DNA of 29,898 nt, from NCBI GenBank assembly GCA_964632355.1, contig CAZWBW010000027.1, positions 1 through 29,898 on the forward strand. The letters are read 5' to 3'. The stretch comes from JALOAP01 sp964632355. Lineage in GTDB: Bacteria > Chloroflexota > Dehalococcoidia > Tepidiformales > Tepidiformaceae. This document shows, one piece after another, positions 22,234-29,837 of the stretch; within the stretch, counting starts at the first letter, position 1, and each line of letters begins with the position of its first letter. The notes below the pieces were generated by a model. That model saw only the letters and a program-made list of their open reading frames with translations. It ran no database searches and was not told the DNA's origin. The translations under genes and the position numbers were made by a program.

Positions 22234-22791
22234 TCAGGCCTCTCCCTTCGCGCGCAGCACCATGTAGCGGTCGAGCGCCTTCGCGAGATACATCTGCAGT
22301 TCGGGATAACGGTCGCGCAGTGCCCGTGCGTGTTCGTTGAAGGGCAGCCGCCGCCGCGAATAACCGGTCTCCTCGGGGACGTCGCCGATTTCGCTTGCCA
22401 CGAACAGGTAGATCGGGCGCACGCGGATGGTGCCGGCCGGATAATCCGGGTTGTGGCTGGTGGCTTTGCAGTCGAGGTAGCCGACGAGCTCGAACCGGGC
22501 GAGGGTGGCGCCAGCCTGCTCCATCGCGACACGGTTGGCCCAATCGGCGAGTGATTCGCCTTCGCGGATGGGGCCTTCGATCACACCCCAGCGCTCGTTC
22601 TCGCCTCGCCGGGTGACGTACCCCTTGTCGCCTTTGAAGAGCACTCCGTAGCCGTAGTCCACCGGGGCGTCTGCGGGCAGTTCGGTGGCTTCGGTGAAGC
22701 GCCCACGCCAGGCGTCGCTGAGATTCAACTCCAGCTTGCCGGCTGGCGGGGGAATGTAGATCCGCGAGATATCGGGCATCCCGAATCCCAT
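22234..22791 (-). CDS. Nudix-fold protein with degenerate Nudix box
   Basis: A 185-residue protein whose central part follows the Nudix pattern G-x5-E-x7-R-E-U-x-E-E-x-G. It reads G73-PIREG-E79, then R87-V88 where R-E is expected and E91-Q92 where E-E is expected, then G94. Loss of two of the metal-binding glutamates suggests weak or altered activity. The N-terminus (IYIPPPAGKLELNLSDAW) and the following VGYLDCKATSHNPDYPAGTIRVRPIYLFVA are consistent with the fold. ATG begins 1 bp after the GcvT-like stop with GGAGA 8 bp upstream, so it is the third gene of a coupled operon with the MBL and GcvT-like genes. Confidence 0.75.
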   Translation of the reverse strand: MGFGMPDISRIYIPPPAGKLELNLSDAWRGRFTEATELPADAPVDYGYGVLFKGDKGYVTRRGENERWGVIEGPIREGESLADWANRVAMEQAGATLARFELVGYLDCKATSHNPDYPAGTIRVRPIYLFVASEIGDVPEETGYSRRRLPFNEHARALRDRYPELQMYLAKALDRYMVLRAKGEA

Positions 22792-22792
22792 G

Positions 22793-23839
22793 TCATGTTC
22801 TCCGTCGGTAGAAGGGCTTGGCGACGATCGTGGCGGGAACTCCGGCTGCGTCAAGTTCGACGCCGGGAAGGGCGGACTGCGGTTCGAGGAGCGCGAGCCC
22901 GATCGGCGCATTGAGCGAAAACGAGTGAACGGCCGACCGCACTTCGCCGACCGGAGCGCCGTCCCGGGTTACCGGCGTGCCGACGGCCGGCGGTGTGTCG
23001 CCCTCGAACAGCGCGGCGGCAAGAATACGGTCCTCGCGGCCGCCGGGGACGTTCATCAGCACGTCGATATCGGCCTCCGCGGGGCTGAGGCCCGGTTCGA
23101 GGTCGGGCACGAATGCCGGGATGCAACTCTCGACGCGCGCGGCCTCCTGCGCCTCGAACCCGGCGAGCGGCACGCCCGCTTCGGTGAGGGTCTGGATCAT
23201 GTGCTGGGCGACGGCAGGGGCGACCATGAACTCGAAGCCGTCTTCGCCGACGTCGCTGGTTCGCATGGCGAGCATCCGGAACCCGTGGTACTCGAACATG
23301 ACGGCGTGGAGCGCCGGCAGGCGCGGGGGAAGCGAGTCGGAGAGGTAGCGGGAGACTGCCTCTGCGGCTGCGGGGCCGGCGAGCGCGAGCAGGCACGTGG
23401 TTTCTGTGCGGTCGTCGATGCGGACGTCGAAGTCTTCGCCGACCTGCGCCTGGATCCGGGCGAGCGTTTCTGAGCGGCGGGTTGGTTCGCCGGAAACGAT
23501 GTAGGAGATGCCGCCCGTTCGCGCGATGAGCACGAGGTCCGTGATGTTGCCCGCGTCGTCGAGACCAACGGTGCGCACGGCCCGCCCCTCTTCGAGTTCG
23601 TGGACGTGGCCTTCGAACGCGGCGTCGAGCACAACCTGTGCGTCGGTACCGGTGACGAGGATGCGGCTGCGGTGGGAACGTTCGAACACGGCGGCGCTGC
23701 CCCGGAGGGCTGCGTGCTCGCGTCCCGGGTCGCCGAAGTTCATCGGCAGCGACCAGCCGAGGCGCTCAGCAAAGGTCGCGCCGGCAGCCGCATAGGTGTC
23801 GCGTAACGCGAGGTGATAGACGGGGCGCGGTTCGGTCAT
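22793..23839 (-). CDS. GcvT/YgfZ-family folate-binding (aminomethyltransferase-like) protein
   Basis: A 348-residue homologue of the glycine cleavage T-protein. Features are the N-terminal GWSLPMNFGDPGREHAALRGSAAVFERSHRSRILVTGTDA, the folate-binding GLDDAGNITDLVLIARTGG, and a barrel/C-terminal region with RVESCIPAFVPDLEPGLSPAEADID and APIGLALLE. Family members transfer one-carbon groups to tetrahydrofolate or act in demethylation or Fe-S repair. No gcvH or gcvP genes are near, so it may not be the glycine-cleavage enzyme but a related demethylase-type protein. The start ATG overlaps the MBL stop (ATGA), indicating tight coupling. Confidence 0.85.
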   Translation of the reverse strand: MTEPRPVYHLALRDTYAAAGATFAERLGWSLPMNFGDPGREHAALRGSAAVFERSHRSRILVTGTDAQVVLDAAFEGHVHELEEGRAVRTVGLDDAGNITDLVLIARTGGISYIVSGEPTRRSETLARIQAQVGEDFDVRIDDRTETTCLLALAGPAAAEAVSRYLSDSLPPRLPALHAVMFEYHGFRMLAMRTSDVGEDGFEFMVAPAVAQHMIQTLTEAGVPLAGFEAQEAARVESCIPAFVPDLEPGLSPAEADIDVLMNVPGGREDRILAAALFEGDTPPAVGTPVTRDGAPVGEVRSAVHSFSLNAPIGLALLEPQSALPGVELDAAGVPATIVAKPFYRRRT

Positions 23840-24696
23840 TCGTGCACGAATACTCGCTTTCCGTCCTGCTCGCGGAGGCGGCCAACACCGGGGAACGCGT
23901 TGTGGACGCAGACCAGGAGCGCGTTTTCGCGGATGGCGCGCTCGACGAGCTTCTTTTTCGTTTCGAGGGTAACGAGCGGCAGGACGTCGAAAGCCGCGAT
24001 CCACGCAGGGCGCTCGGCCTGGACTTCGTGGTGAACGAGGTCGCCAGTGTAGATCGCCGTTTCGCCGCGGGAGGAGAGAACCAGGGACGCGTGGTCGGCA
24101 GTATGGCCCGGCGTCGGGAGGAAGTGGAGGCCCGGGATGATCTGCTGCTCCCCGGACACAAGTTCGAGCTGACCGGAGCGTTCGAGGGGCTCGAAGTTCT
24201 CGGCGAGGTAGGTGCTCTTCGTGCGTTCGTTGGGATTGCGGGCGACCTCGTATTCGCCAGCCTGGATGTAATAGCGGGCGTTCGGGAAGGCGGGAACGAC
24301 TTCGCCGTCCTTAATGACGGTGTTCCAGCCGCAGTGGTCGGCGTGGAGGTGGGTATTCGCGACCGCGGTGACATCTTCCGGGCGAAGGCCAAGCTTCGCC
24401 AGGCTCTCCAGGAGGTAGCCGTAGTCGCCCGGGAAGATGCGCTCGCGCATGGCGCCGTGGAGCTTGTTCCCCATGCCGGTCTCCACAAGGACCACGTCAT
24501 CTCCGCGGCGCACGACCATGCAGTTGAGGCCGAGCGTGATGCGGTGCTCTTCGTCGATGTTCTCTTTGCCGATGACGGGCTCCCAGAGGACGCGGGGGAC
24601 AAGCCCGAAGACGGCGCCGCCATCGAGCTTGATGTACCCATCCGACACGATGGCGATCTCGAAATCTCCGACGGTGTAGCGGGCTGGCTCGTGCAT
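23836..24696 (-). CDS. MBL-fold metallo-hydrolase
   Basis: A 286-residue metallo-beta-lactamase-fold protein with the di-metal ligands His116, His118, Asp120 and His121 in THLHADHCG, His198 in TPGHTADH and Asp219 in YTGDLVHHE. A later His lies in CVHNAFPGVG. Substrate is unknown; the family includes quorum-lactonases, glyoxalase II-like and other hydrolases. The ATG (complement 24694-24696) has no Shine-Dalgarno but TATCGT stands 7 bp upstream with TTGCCC 17 bp beyond, a good leaderless promoter. It is the first gene of the three-gene MBL, GcvT-like, Nudix-like operon. Confidence 0.92.
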   Translation of the reverse strand: MHEPARYTVGDFEIAIVSDGYIKLDGGAVFGLVPRVLWEPVIGKENIDEEHRITLGLNCMVVRRGDDVVLVETGMGNKLHGAMRERIFPGDYGYLLESLAKLGLRPEDVTAVANTHLHADHCGWNTVIKDGEVVPAFPNARYYIQAGEYEVARNPNERTKSTYLAENFEPLERSGQLELVSGEQQIIPGLHFLPTPGHTADHASLVLSSRGETAIYTGDLVHHEVQAERPAWIAAFDVLPLVTLETKKKLVERAIRENALLVCVHNAFPGVGRLREQDGKRVFVHE

Positions 24697-24703
24697 GGAG
24701 CGA

Positions 24704-24709
24704 ACGATA
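24704..24709 (-). promoter_or_regulatory. -10 element of MBL operon
   Basis: TATCGT on the minus strand, 7 bp before the ATG, with TTGCCC 17 bp upstream as -35. The best-formed leaderless promoter in the window. Confidence 0.65.
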
Positions 24710-24753
24710 GGGGTGCGGCTTGCGGGGGGCAAACAGCCGCGCAGAGATGACGC

Positions 24754-24780
24754 TAGCGAGACAGAGTCATGACATCGCTA
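24754..24780. promoter_or_regulatory. Inverted repeat TAGCGA-N15-TCGCTA upstream of cbiM
   Basis: Perfect 6 bp arms with a 15 bp spacer, just upstream of the cbiM -35. The wide spacing resembles the split half-sites of metal regulators such as NikR, but the half-site sequence is not that of a named regulator. Operator role is inference. Confidence 0.35.
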
Positions 24781-24790
24781 TCGTTGGTAA

Positions 24791-24820
24791 TTGCAAATGC
24801 TTGCAGGAGGATCCTAGACT
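24791..24820 (+). promoter_or_regulatory. Promoter of cobalt/nickel ECF operon
   Basis: TTGCAA (24791-24796), an 18 bp spacer, then TAGACT (24815-24820). An inverted repeat TGCAA-ATGC-TTGCA (24792-24805) covers the -35, so a repressor could block this promoter. A short leader with AAGGGGGGA follows; there is no room for a cobalamin riboswitch. Confidence 0.5.
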
Positions 24821-24844
24821 ACGCGCCATCCAAGGGGGGATTCG

Positions 24845-25519
24845 ATGTCGCAATCCGTGTTCCTGCTGCACGCGCCCGACGGGTTCTTCTCAGCGCCGGT
24901 TTCGGCGGTGTTCTGGGTGATTACGGTGCTGGTCCTGGCTTACTCGCTGAAGAAAGCGGGTGAGCAACTGGACGAACGCGCCGTGCCGCTGATGGGCGTG
25001 ATGGCTGCATTCATCTTCGCGGCGCAGATGTTCAACTTCGCGATTCCCGGTGGGACATCGGGCCACCTGCTGGGTGGTGTGCTTGCAGCGGTCCTGCTGG
25101 GCCCGTGGGCGGGCGCGATCGTTATGGCCTGTGTGGTCGGCGTGCAGGCGCTGGTGTTCCAGGACGGCGGGCTGGTGGTGCTCGGCGTGAACATCTTCAA
25201 CATGGGCATCGTCGGGACGCTGGGCGGCTTCTGGCTGTATCGAACGCTCTGCGCTGCGATGGGCGGCGAGGAGCGCGGGCGGTATGTGGCGGCGGCAATC
25301 GCTGCGTGGGCCTCGGTGTTCGTGGCCGCCATCCTGACAGCGGTCCAGCTGGCCATCTCCGACACGACGGACCTCGGGACCGCGCTGCCCGCGATGGCCG
25401 GCTGGCACGTCCTGATCGGTATCGGCGAGGCGGCGATCACGGTCGCGGCCCTGAGCTTCATCGCCGCGAGCCGCGCGGACCTGCTGGAGCTGCGCCATTC
25501 GCGCCCGGCCGAGGCGTAG
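24845..25519 (+). CDS. cbiM: CbiM/NikM-type substrate-binding membrane component of ECF cobalt/nickel transporter
   Basis: A 224-residue multi-TM protein. It carries the (M)H-x-PDGF motif as LLHAPDGFFSAP and the GTSGHLLGG motif with His74, plus PLMGVMAAFIFAAQM and NIFNMGIVGTLGGFW. In NikM/CbiM the metal is bound by the N-terminal Met1 amine, His2 and His67. Here those His are 9 and 74, the same 65-residue separation, but eight residues precede the first His. ATG 24845 has AAGGGGGGA upstream. An in-frame CTG at 24866 just before the His codon would give exactly Met1-His2...His67. Cobalt versus nickel cannot be decided. It is the first gene of an M-N-Q-O operon. Confidence 0.9.
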   Translation: MSQSVFLLHAPDGFFSAPVSAVFWVITVLVLAYSLKKAGEQLDERAVPLMGVMAAFIFAAQMFNFAIPGGTSGHLLGGVLAAVLLGPWAGAIVMACVVGVQALVFQDGGLVVLGVNIFNMGIVGTLGGFWLYRTLCAAMGGEERGRYVAAAIAAWASVFVAAILTAVQLAISDTTDLGTALPAMAGWHVLIGIGEAAITVAALSFIAASRADLLELRHSRPAEA

Positions 25520-25531
25520 GAGGGAGGAGAC

Positions 25532-25891
25532 ATGGCACAGGCTGAGACGACGCACGAGGCTTCGCCACAGGAAGCGAATGAGCAGCAAAGTTGGTTCCGC
25601 CGGAACTGGTGGGTCGTTGCCGGGCTGATCGCCGCGGCCGCCGTTGTGGTGTTCCTTGCCCCTGCCGCATCGAGCGACCCCGACGGTCTCGAGAAGGTAG
25701 CGGAGGACAAGGAGTTCGCCGAGAAGGCCGAGGACCCGTGGTACGAAATCTTCCCGGATTACACGATCCCGGGCATCGATAATGAATGGGCCACGGTGGT
25801 GCTCGCCGGGCTCATTGGCGTGGCGATCGTGTTTGTCGTGCCGATGGCCATCGGATTCGTATTGCGACAAAGCCGAAGGACGGAAACCTGA
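25532..25891 (+). CDS. PDGLE-domain (CbiN/NikN-like) small component
   Basis: A 119-residue membrane protein with two TM helices (about 28-45 and 87-108) enclosing an extracellular loop. The loop has the family signature SDPDGLEKVAEDKEFAEKAE and YTIPGI. PDGLE proteins act as the N-component that assists metal loading of CbiM/NikM. A strong GGAGG precedes the ATG, and the gene follows cbiM by 12 bp. Its TGA overlaps the next start (CTGA). Confidence 0.88.
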   Translation: MAQAETTHEASPQEANEQQSWFRRNWWVVAGLIAAAAVVVFLAPAASSDPDGLEKVAEDKEFAEKAEDPWYEIFPDYTIPGIDNEWATVVLAGLIGVAIVFVVPMAIGFVLRQSRRTET

Positions 25892-26682
25892 ACCTCGATC
25901 GCTACGTTCACCGCGAGAGCCCCGTACACCGTGCGGACGCGCGGCTGAAGTTCCTCGCGGCCGTAGGGTTCATCCTGTCGGTGAGCCTGCTGCCGGTGGG
26001 TTCGTTCCTGGCACTCGCACTGGCGTGGTTCGCGGTGATGGCGGTCACGCGGCTCGCACGAGTGGAACCTCTGCGGGTGATACGCCACTCGTTCGTCGCA
26101 CTGCCGTTCGCGCTGGCCGCGGTGCCGCTCATCTTCACACGGGACGGCGATCCGCTGGGCACCATTCACTTCGGCCTGTTCTCGCTGACGGTAAGCGGGG
26201 AAGGCCTGCGGATGGTCGCCACGATCATGCTCAAGAGCTGGATCAGCGTGCAGGCCGCGACCCTGCTCGTGTTCACAACGCCGTTCCACGACCTGGTCCA
26301 TGGACTCGAACGGCTGCGGCTCCCGCGGCTGATGGTGGCCGTGGTTTCGCTGATGTACCGCTACCTCGCGGTGCTCACCGACGAGGCGACACGAATGATG
26401 CGCGCCCGGGCTTCGCGTTCGGCGCTCGCGCCGGGGGGGAAGCGGCCGTCGACGCTGTGGCAGGCGAAAGTTGTGGGGCACATGGTCGGTGCGCTCTTCA
26501 TTCGGTCGTACGAGCGGAGTGAGCGGATCTACACGGCGATGCAGGCGCGCGGGTACAGTGGGCGTCTCGTCCATCACGGCGTTCGGCCGCTCGCGGCCGG
26601 CGAATGGCTCGCACTGGGGCTCATCGGCGCCGGGCTGGTCGCATTCGAACTCACAGCGCACACATGGATGCCACACGCATGA
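25888..26682 (+). CDS. cbiQ: CbiQ/NikQ ECF transporter transmembrane (T) component, CTG start
   Basis: A 264-residue EcfT-like membrane protein that couples ATP hydrolysis to substrate transport. It starts LDRYVHRESPVHRADARLKFLAAVGFIL, typical of CbiQ, has several TM helices, and the AxRARG-type coupling motifs appear as MMRARASRS (about 170) and MQARGYSG (about 220). No ATG, GTG or TTG exists at the right place. CTG 25888 opens the frame, overlaps the upstream TGA (CTGA) and has AAGGA at 25876-25880, 7 bp spacing. The upstream ATG 25786 would add 34 residues of shadow-like sequence. Confidence 0.9.
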   Translation: MNLDRYVHRESPVHRADARLKFLAAVGFILSVSLLPVGSFLALALAWFAVMAVTRLARVEPLRVIRHSFVALPFALAAVPLIFTRDGDPLGTIHFGLFSLTVSGEGLRMVATIMLKSWISVQAATLLVFTTPFHDLVHGLERLRLPRLMVAVVSLMYRYLAVLTDEATRMMRARASRSALAPGGKRPSTLWQAKVVGHMVGALFIRSYERSERIYTAMQARGYSGRLVHHGVRPLAAGEWLALGLIGAGLVAFELTAHTWMPHA

Positions 26683-27446
26683 CGATTGCAAGCCGCCCAG
26701 CCAGCAGCGAACAGCGCGAGTCCGAGCGAGGGATTCCGCCTGCGCTCGCCGTATCGGGATTGTCGTTCACCTACCCCGATGGGTTCGTCGCGTTGCGCGA
26801 CGTTACGTTTTCGGTCGCACCCGGCGAGAAGGTGGCGCTCATCGGGCCGAATGGCGCGGGCAAGAGCACGCTGATGCTGCACCTGAACGGCATCCACCTG
26901 CCGCAGCAAGGGACGGTGATGGTCAACGGTGTGCCGGTCGACCGGAAGACCGTAGGACAGGTTCGCGCCGCCGTGGGGCTGGTGTTCCAGGACCCGGACG
27001 ACCAGCTCTTCAGCCCAACGGTGTTCGACGACGTGGCGTTCGGGCCGCTGCACATGGGCCTCCCCGCCGACGAGATCGTCGAGCGGGTCGAACGGGCGCT
27101 GGCGGCGGTTGGCCTATCGGGATTCGAACGGCGGCTCCCGCACCACCTGTCGCTCGGGCAGCGCAAGCGGGCTGCGCTCGCGACGGTGCTCTCGATGGAG
27201 CCGTCGGTGCTGGTACTCGACGAGCCGTCCGCAGGGCTGGACCCGCGAGGCCGCCGGGAGCTCATCCAGTTGCTGCTCGAGTTGCCGCAGACGATGGTGG
27301 TGAGCACGCACGACATGCGGTTCGTCGCCGACGTGTTCCAAAGGACGCTGATCATGGACGAGGGACGGTTGGTGGCCGACGGGCCGACCGGCCAGTTGCT
27401 GCGCGACGCGGAGTTGCTGGAGGCCCACGGGCTGGAACAGCCGTAG
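26679..27446 (+). CDS. cbiO: CbiO/NikO ATP-binding component of cobalt/nickel ECF transporter
   Basis: A 255-residue ABC ATPase. Walker A GPNGAGKST at about 56-64, Q-loop FQDPDDQLF with Gln104, signature LSLGQRKR at about 157-164, Walker B VLVLDEP with Asp181 and Glu182, and switch His211 in STHD. QDPDDQLFSPTVFDDVAFGPLHMGL is the hallmark of ECF ATPases of the CbiO group. ATG 26679 overlaps the cbiQ stop (ATGA). An upstream in-frame ATG at 26664 is possible but less coupled. It completes the M-N-Q-O operon. Confidence 0.95.
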   Translation: MTIASRPASSEQRESERGIPPALAVSGLSFTYPDGFVALRDVTFSVAPGEKVALIGPNGAGKSTLMLHLNGIHLPQQGTVMVNGVPVDRKTVGQVRAAVGLVFQDPDDQLFSPTVFDDVAFGPLHMGLPADEIVERVERALAAVGLSGFERRLPHHLSLGQRKRAALATVLSMEPSVLVLDEPSAGLDPRGRRELIQLLLELPQTMVVSTHDMRFVADVFQRTLIMDEGRLVADGPTGQLLRDAELLEAHGLEQP

Positions 27447-27506
27447 AGAGCGCCGTGTTTCTACTCGCGGTTCACCACGGGATGTCGGAACTCGACCCAC
27501 GCTCCG

Positions 27507-27512
27507 TATACT
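27507..27512 (+). promoter_or_regulatory. -10 element of SirB1-like operon
   Basis: TATACT. ATG 27517 is only 4 bp away, so a transcript from here could not contain it; GTG 27520, the next codon in frame, lies exactly 7 bp downstream and fits leaderless translation. Confidence 0.55.
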
Positions 27513-27519
27513 TGCAATG

Positions 27520-28356
27520 GTGAGTTCATCGATTCGCGACGAATTCGAGGCCGCGATACGCGGACCAGACCACGAAGTCGACCTGTTCGGCGCCGCGATG
27601 GCGATCGCGCGGCTGCGCGGCGAGGCGCGGGACGCGAACCAGGTGGCCCGTGAACTCGACCTGATCGCGGAGGACGTTCTGCGCCACGCAGGCGCGAACG
27701 CAGACGCCGAAGCGCTTGCTCACGCCATCGACCACGAGTTGTTCGCAGTCCGGGGGTTCCAGGGGAACGCCGAGGACTACGAGGCCCCGGAGAACTCGTA
27801 CCTCGACCTCGTGGTTGAGCGGCGGACGGGCATCCCGATTACGCTTTCGCTGGTGTACATGGAAGTGGCCGCGCGCGTCGGACTGCGGTGCGACGGCGTG
27901 GGGTACCCGGGGCACTTCATTGTGCGCTGCGGCGATCCGGAGCGGCCGATCTACGTCGATCCATTCAACCAGGGGGTGCGGCTCGACCGCGAGGAACTGC
28001 TGGCACGGCTACGCGGCATGAACCTCGGCGGGGTGCGCCCCGAGACTTTCTTGACGGCAATTACACGGCGGCAGATCCTGCAACGAATCCTTAACAACCT
28101 GCATGCGATCTTCAGAAGCAGAAGAGACCTGGATCTGTGGCTTGCCGTGGTCGACCTGCATCTCGTGCTGGAACCTTGGAACGCACAGCTTGTGGGCGAG
28201 CGCGGGATGCTGCACTACCGGCTCGGGAGGCCATCGCAGGCGCTTGCGGACCTGGAGCGGTACGTTACGGCGAGCGAACCCCGTGCGGTGAGCGCGGGTG
28301 CGCTGCGACTTCTCGACGAGCTTCGTCTTCGGTACGGAGGAAGCGAGGAAGAGTGA
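27520..28356 (+). CDS. SirB1/transglutaminase-like (Transglut_core2) protein
   Basis: A 278-residue protein of the SirB1/UPF0162 family: FQGNAEDYEAPENSYLDLVVERRTGIPITLSLVYMEVAARVGLRCDGVGYPGHFIVR is the signature segment, and the C-terminal region is helical and may hold TPR-like repeats (LVGERGMLHYRLGRPSQALADLERY). Transglutaminase-like domains of this group lack a clear catalytic Cys here, so an enzymatic role is uncertain. Start GTG 27520 is chosen from the promoter spacing; ATG 27517 is one codon upstream. The stop overlaps the Crp/Fnr start by 1 bp (TGATG). Confidence 0.85.
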   Translation: MSSSIRDEFEAAIRGPDHEVDLFGAAMAIARLRGEARDANQVARELDLIAEDVLRHAGANADAEALAHAIDHELFAVRGFQGNAEDYEAPENSYLDLVVERRTGIPITLSLVYMEVAARVGLRCDGVGYPGHFIVRCGDPERPIYVDPFNQGVRLDREELLARLRGMNLGGVRPETFLTAITRRQILQRILNNLHAIFRSRRDLDLWLAVVDLHLVLEPWNAQLVGERGMLHYRLGRPSQALADLERYVTASEPRAVSAGALRLLDELRLRYGGSEEE

Positions 28357-29126
28357 TGACAGCCGAATCGACCTCTCGCGGAGCTCCGCGTGGAAAGCAG
28401 GCGCTACAACGGTCGATCGCGTGGTATCTGCGGCAGCTGTCGCGGGTGCTGAACGTCCTGAGCGACGAGGAACTGGAGCGGCTGGTGCCGCTGCTCACCG
28501 AACGGCGCTTCAAGCCGAAGCAGATGCTGTTCTCGACGGGCGACCCGGCCGAACGCGTCTACCTGCTGCTCAAAGGGCGAGTGAAGATCTACCAGGTCGC
28601 GGAGAACGGAAAGGAGATCATCCTCGATGTGGTAGGCAAGGGCGACGTGGTCGGCGACATGGCCATTGTCGAGGACGGCGAGCGGATTGCCTGCGCACAG
28701 GCCATCGACGAGACGGTGGCGGTGAGCATCTCGTGGGAGGACTTCGCCCACCTGTTGCAGTCTTCGCCGCGGCTCGGATTCGCGATGGCGGAGTTGATGG
28801 CGCGACGTCTTATGGGGATGCAGCGGACGTTCATGAACATCGTCTCGAAGCCGGTTTCGGCCCGGCTCGCGGACACGCTGCTCAACCGCCAGGAGAACGG
28901 CGTCATCATGCTGGGGCTGACGCACCAGGAGCTCGCGCAGACGATCGGGACGAGCCGTGAGACAGTCACAGCGCTGCTCAGCCGGTTCGTCATTCTCGGA
29001 GCCATCGCGCCGATCCCCAATGGATACCGGATCACGGATGAGGACCTGCTCGACGACATCGCGAACGGCGATGTACCGGTTTCGCCACGCCATCCTGTAA
29101 CCACACCGAGTGCCTTCGCTGGCTAA
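28356..29126 (+). CDS. Crp/Fnr-family transcriptional regulator
   Basis: A 256-residue regulator: an N-terminal cNMP-binding domain (RFKPKQMLFSTGDPAERVYLLLKGRVKIYQVAENGKEIIL, then VGKGDVVGDMAIVEDGER), a dimer helix, and a C-terminal winged HTH with LTHQELAQTIGTSRETVTALLSRF. No cysteines for an Fnr-type cluster are visible in the N-terminus, so a nucleotide or other small ligand is more likely than an Fe-S cluster. An N-terminal extension of ~30 residues precedes the domain. GAGGA at about 28345-28349 is a clear ribosome-binding site. It is in the middle of a four-gene operon and could regulate neighbours. Confidence 0.93.
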   Translation: MTAESTSRGAPRGKQALQRSIAWYLRQLSRVLNVLSDEELERLVPLLTERRFKPKQMLFSTGDPAERVYLLLKGRVKIYQVAENGKEIILDVVGKGDVVGDMAIVEDGERIACAQAIDETVAVSISWEDFAHLLQSSPRLGFAMAELMARRLMGMQRTFMNIVSKPVSARLADTLLNRQENGVIMLGLTHQELAQTIGTSRETVTALLSRFVILGAIAPIPNGYRITDEDLLDDIANGDVPVSPRHPVTTPSAFAG

Positions 29127-29837
29127 ATGACTGCTACTCAGACTGAACCTGACTCATGGCTTCTCCGGGAGCCGAAGACCTATCGCCCTGCAATCATCGC
29201 GCACAAGGGGGGCAACACCGCAGCGAAAGCGCTTACGGCCATCGAGGAGGTCGCTGACTACCTGGAGGTCGACCTCTGGGTCCACGACGGGCGGTTCGAA
29301 GCCCGGCACGAGGCCCGGATCCTGAATCGGCTGCCGGTGGTGTTCGAACGCGGACGCCTGTCGTTACTGCCCAAGCGGCCGTTCGGACTGGCGGAGCTGC
29401 TCGAGCACACGGAAGGCCACATCGACATCTTTCTCGACCTGAAGAACGGCGGTGCCCGGGCGGCGCACCTTGTCCGGAAGGCGATCGATGAGTCGGGTTA
29501 CAGCCAGCGGCTGGCGGCGTCGTCGCAGCTGTGGTCGGTGCTGCGGGGACTGCACGCGGTGGTCCCGGAGGTGGACCTGTTCTACTCGATGGGCGTGCGG
29601 GCACAACTCGACCTGTTCCTTTCGGTTTCCCAGCGCGATACCAAACCGCGCGGTGTGTCGTGTCGGCACGACCTGCTGACGAAGGACATCATCCAGACGC
29701 TCCACAACCGGGGGCTGCTGGTGGTGGCGTGGACGGTGGACGACATCGACCGCGCGGAGCAGCTTGCCGAAATGGGCGTCGACGGGATCACGACCCATCG
29801 CGTGGTGGAGATACGGGAACGCCTGGGACTGACATGA
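29127..29837 (+). CDS. GDPD-like glycerophosphodiester phosphodiesterase-fold protein, altered active site
   Basis: A 236-residue TIM-barrel protein of the GDPD type: PAIIAHKGGNT at the N-terminus, ADYLEVDLWVHDGRFEARHE with Glu47 and Asp49 as metal ligands, IFLDLKN, and the C-terminal LLVVAWTVDDIDRAEQLAEMGVDGITTHR. In typical members the motifs are AHRG, HD and ELK. Here they are AHKG, HE and DLK, so catalytic efficiency or specificity may differ. It starts immediately after the Crp/Fnr stop and overlaps the HemW-like start by 4 bp. Confidence 0.85.
   Translation: MTATQTEPDSWLLREPKTYRPAIIAHKGGNTAAKALTAIEEVADYLEVDLWVHDGRFEARHEARILNRLPVVFERGRLSLLPKRPFGLAELLEHTEGHIDIFLDLKNGGARAAHLVRKAIDESGYSQRLAASSQLWSVLRGLHAVVPEVDLFYSMGVRAQLDLFLSVSQRDTKPRGVSCRHDLLTKDIIQTLHNRGLLVVAWTVDDIDRAEQLAEMGVDGITTHRVVEIRERLGLT

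Noticed and set aside
24697..24844. Cobalamin riboswitch upstream of cbiM
   Set aside because: Only about 25 nt lie between the predicted transcription start and the ATG, and no B12-box-like sequence was seen.
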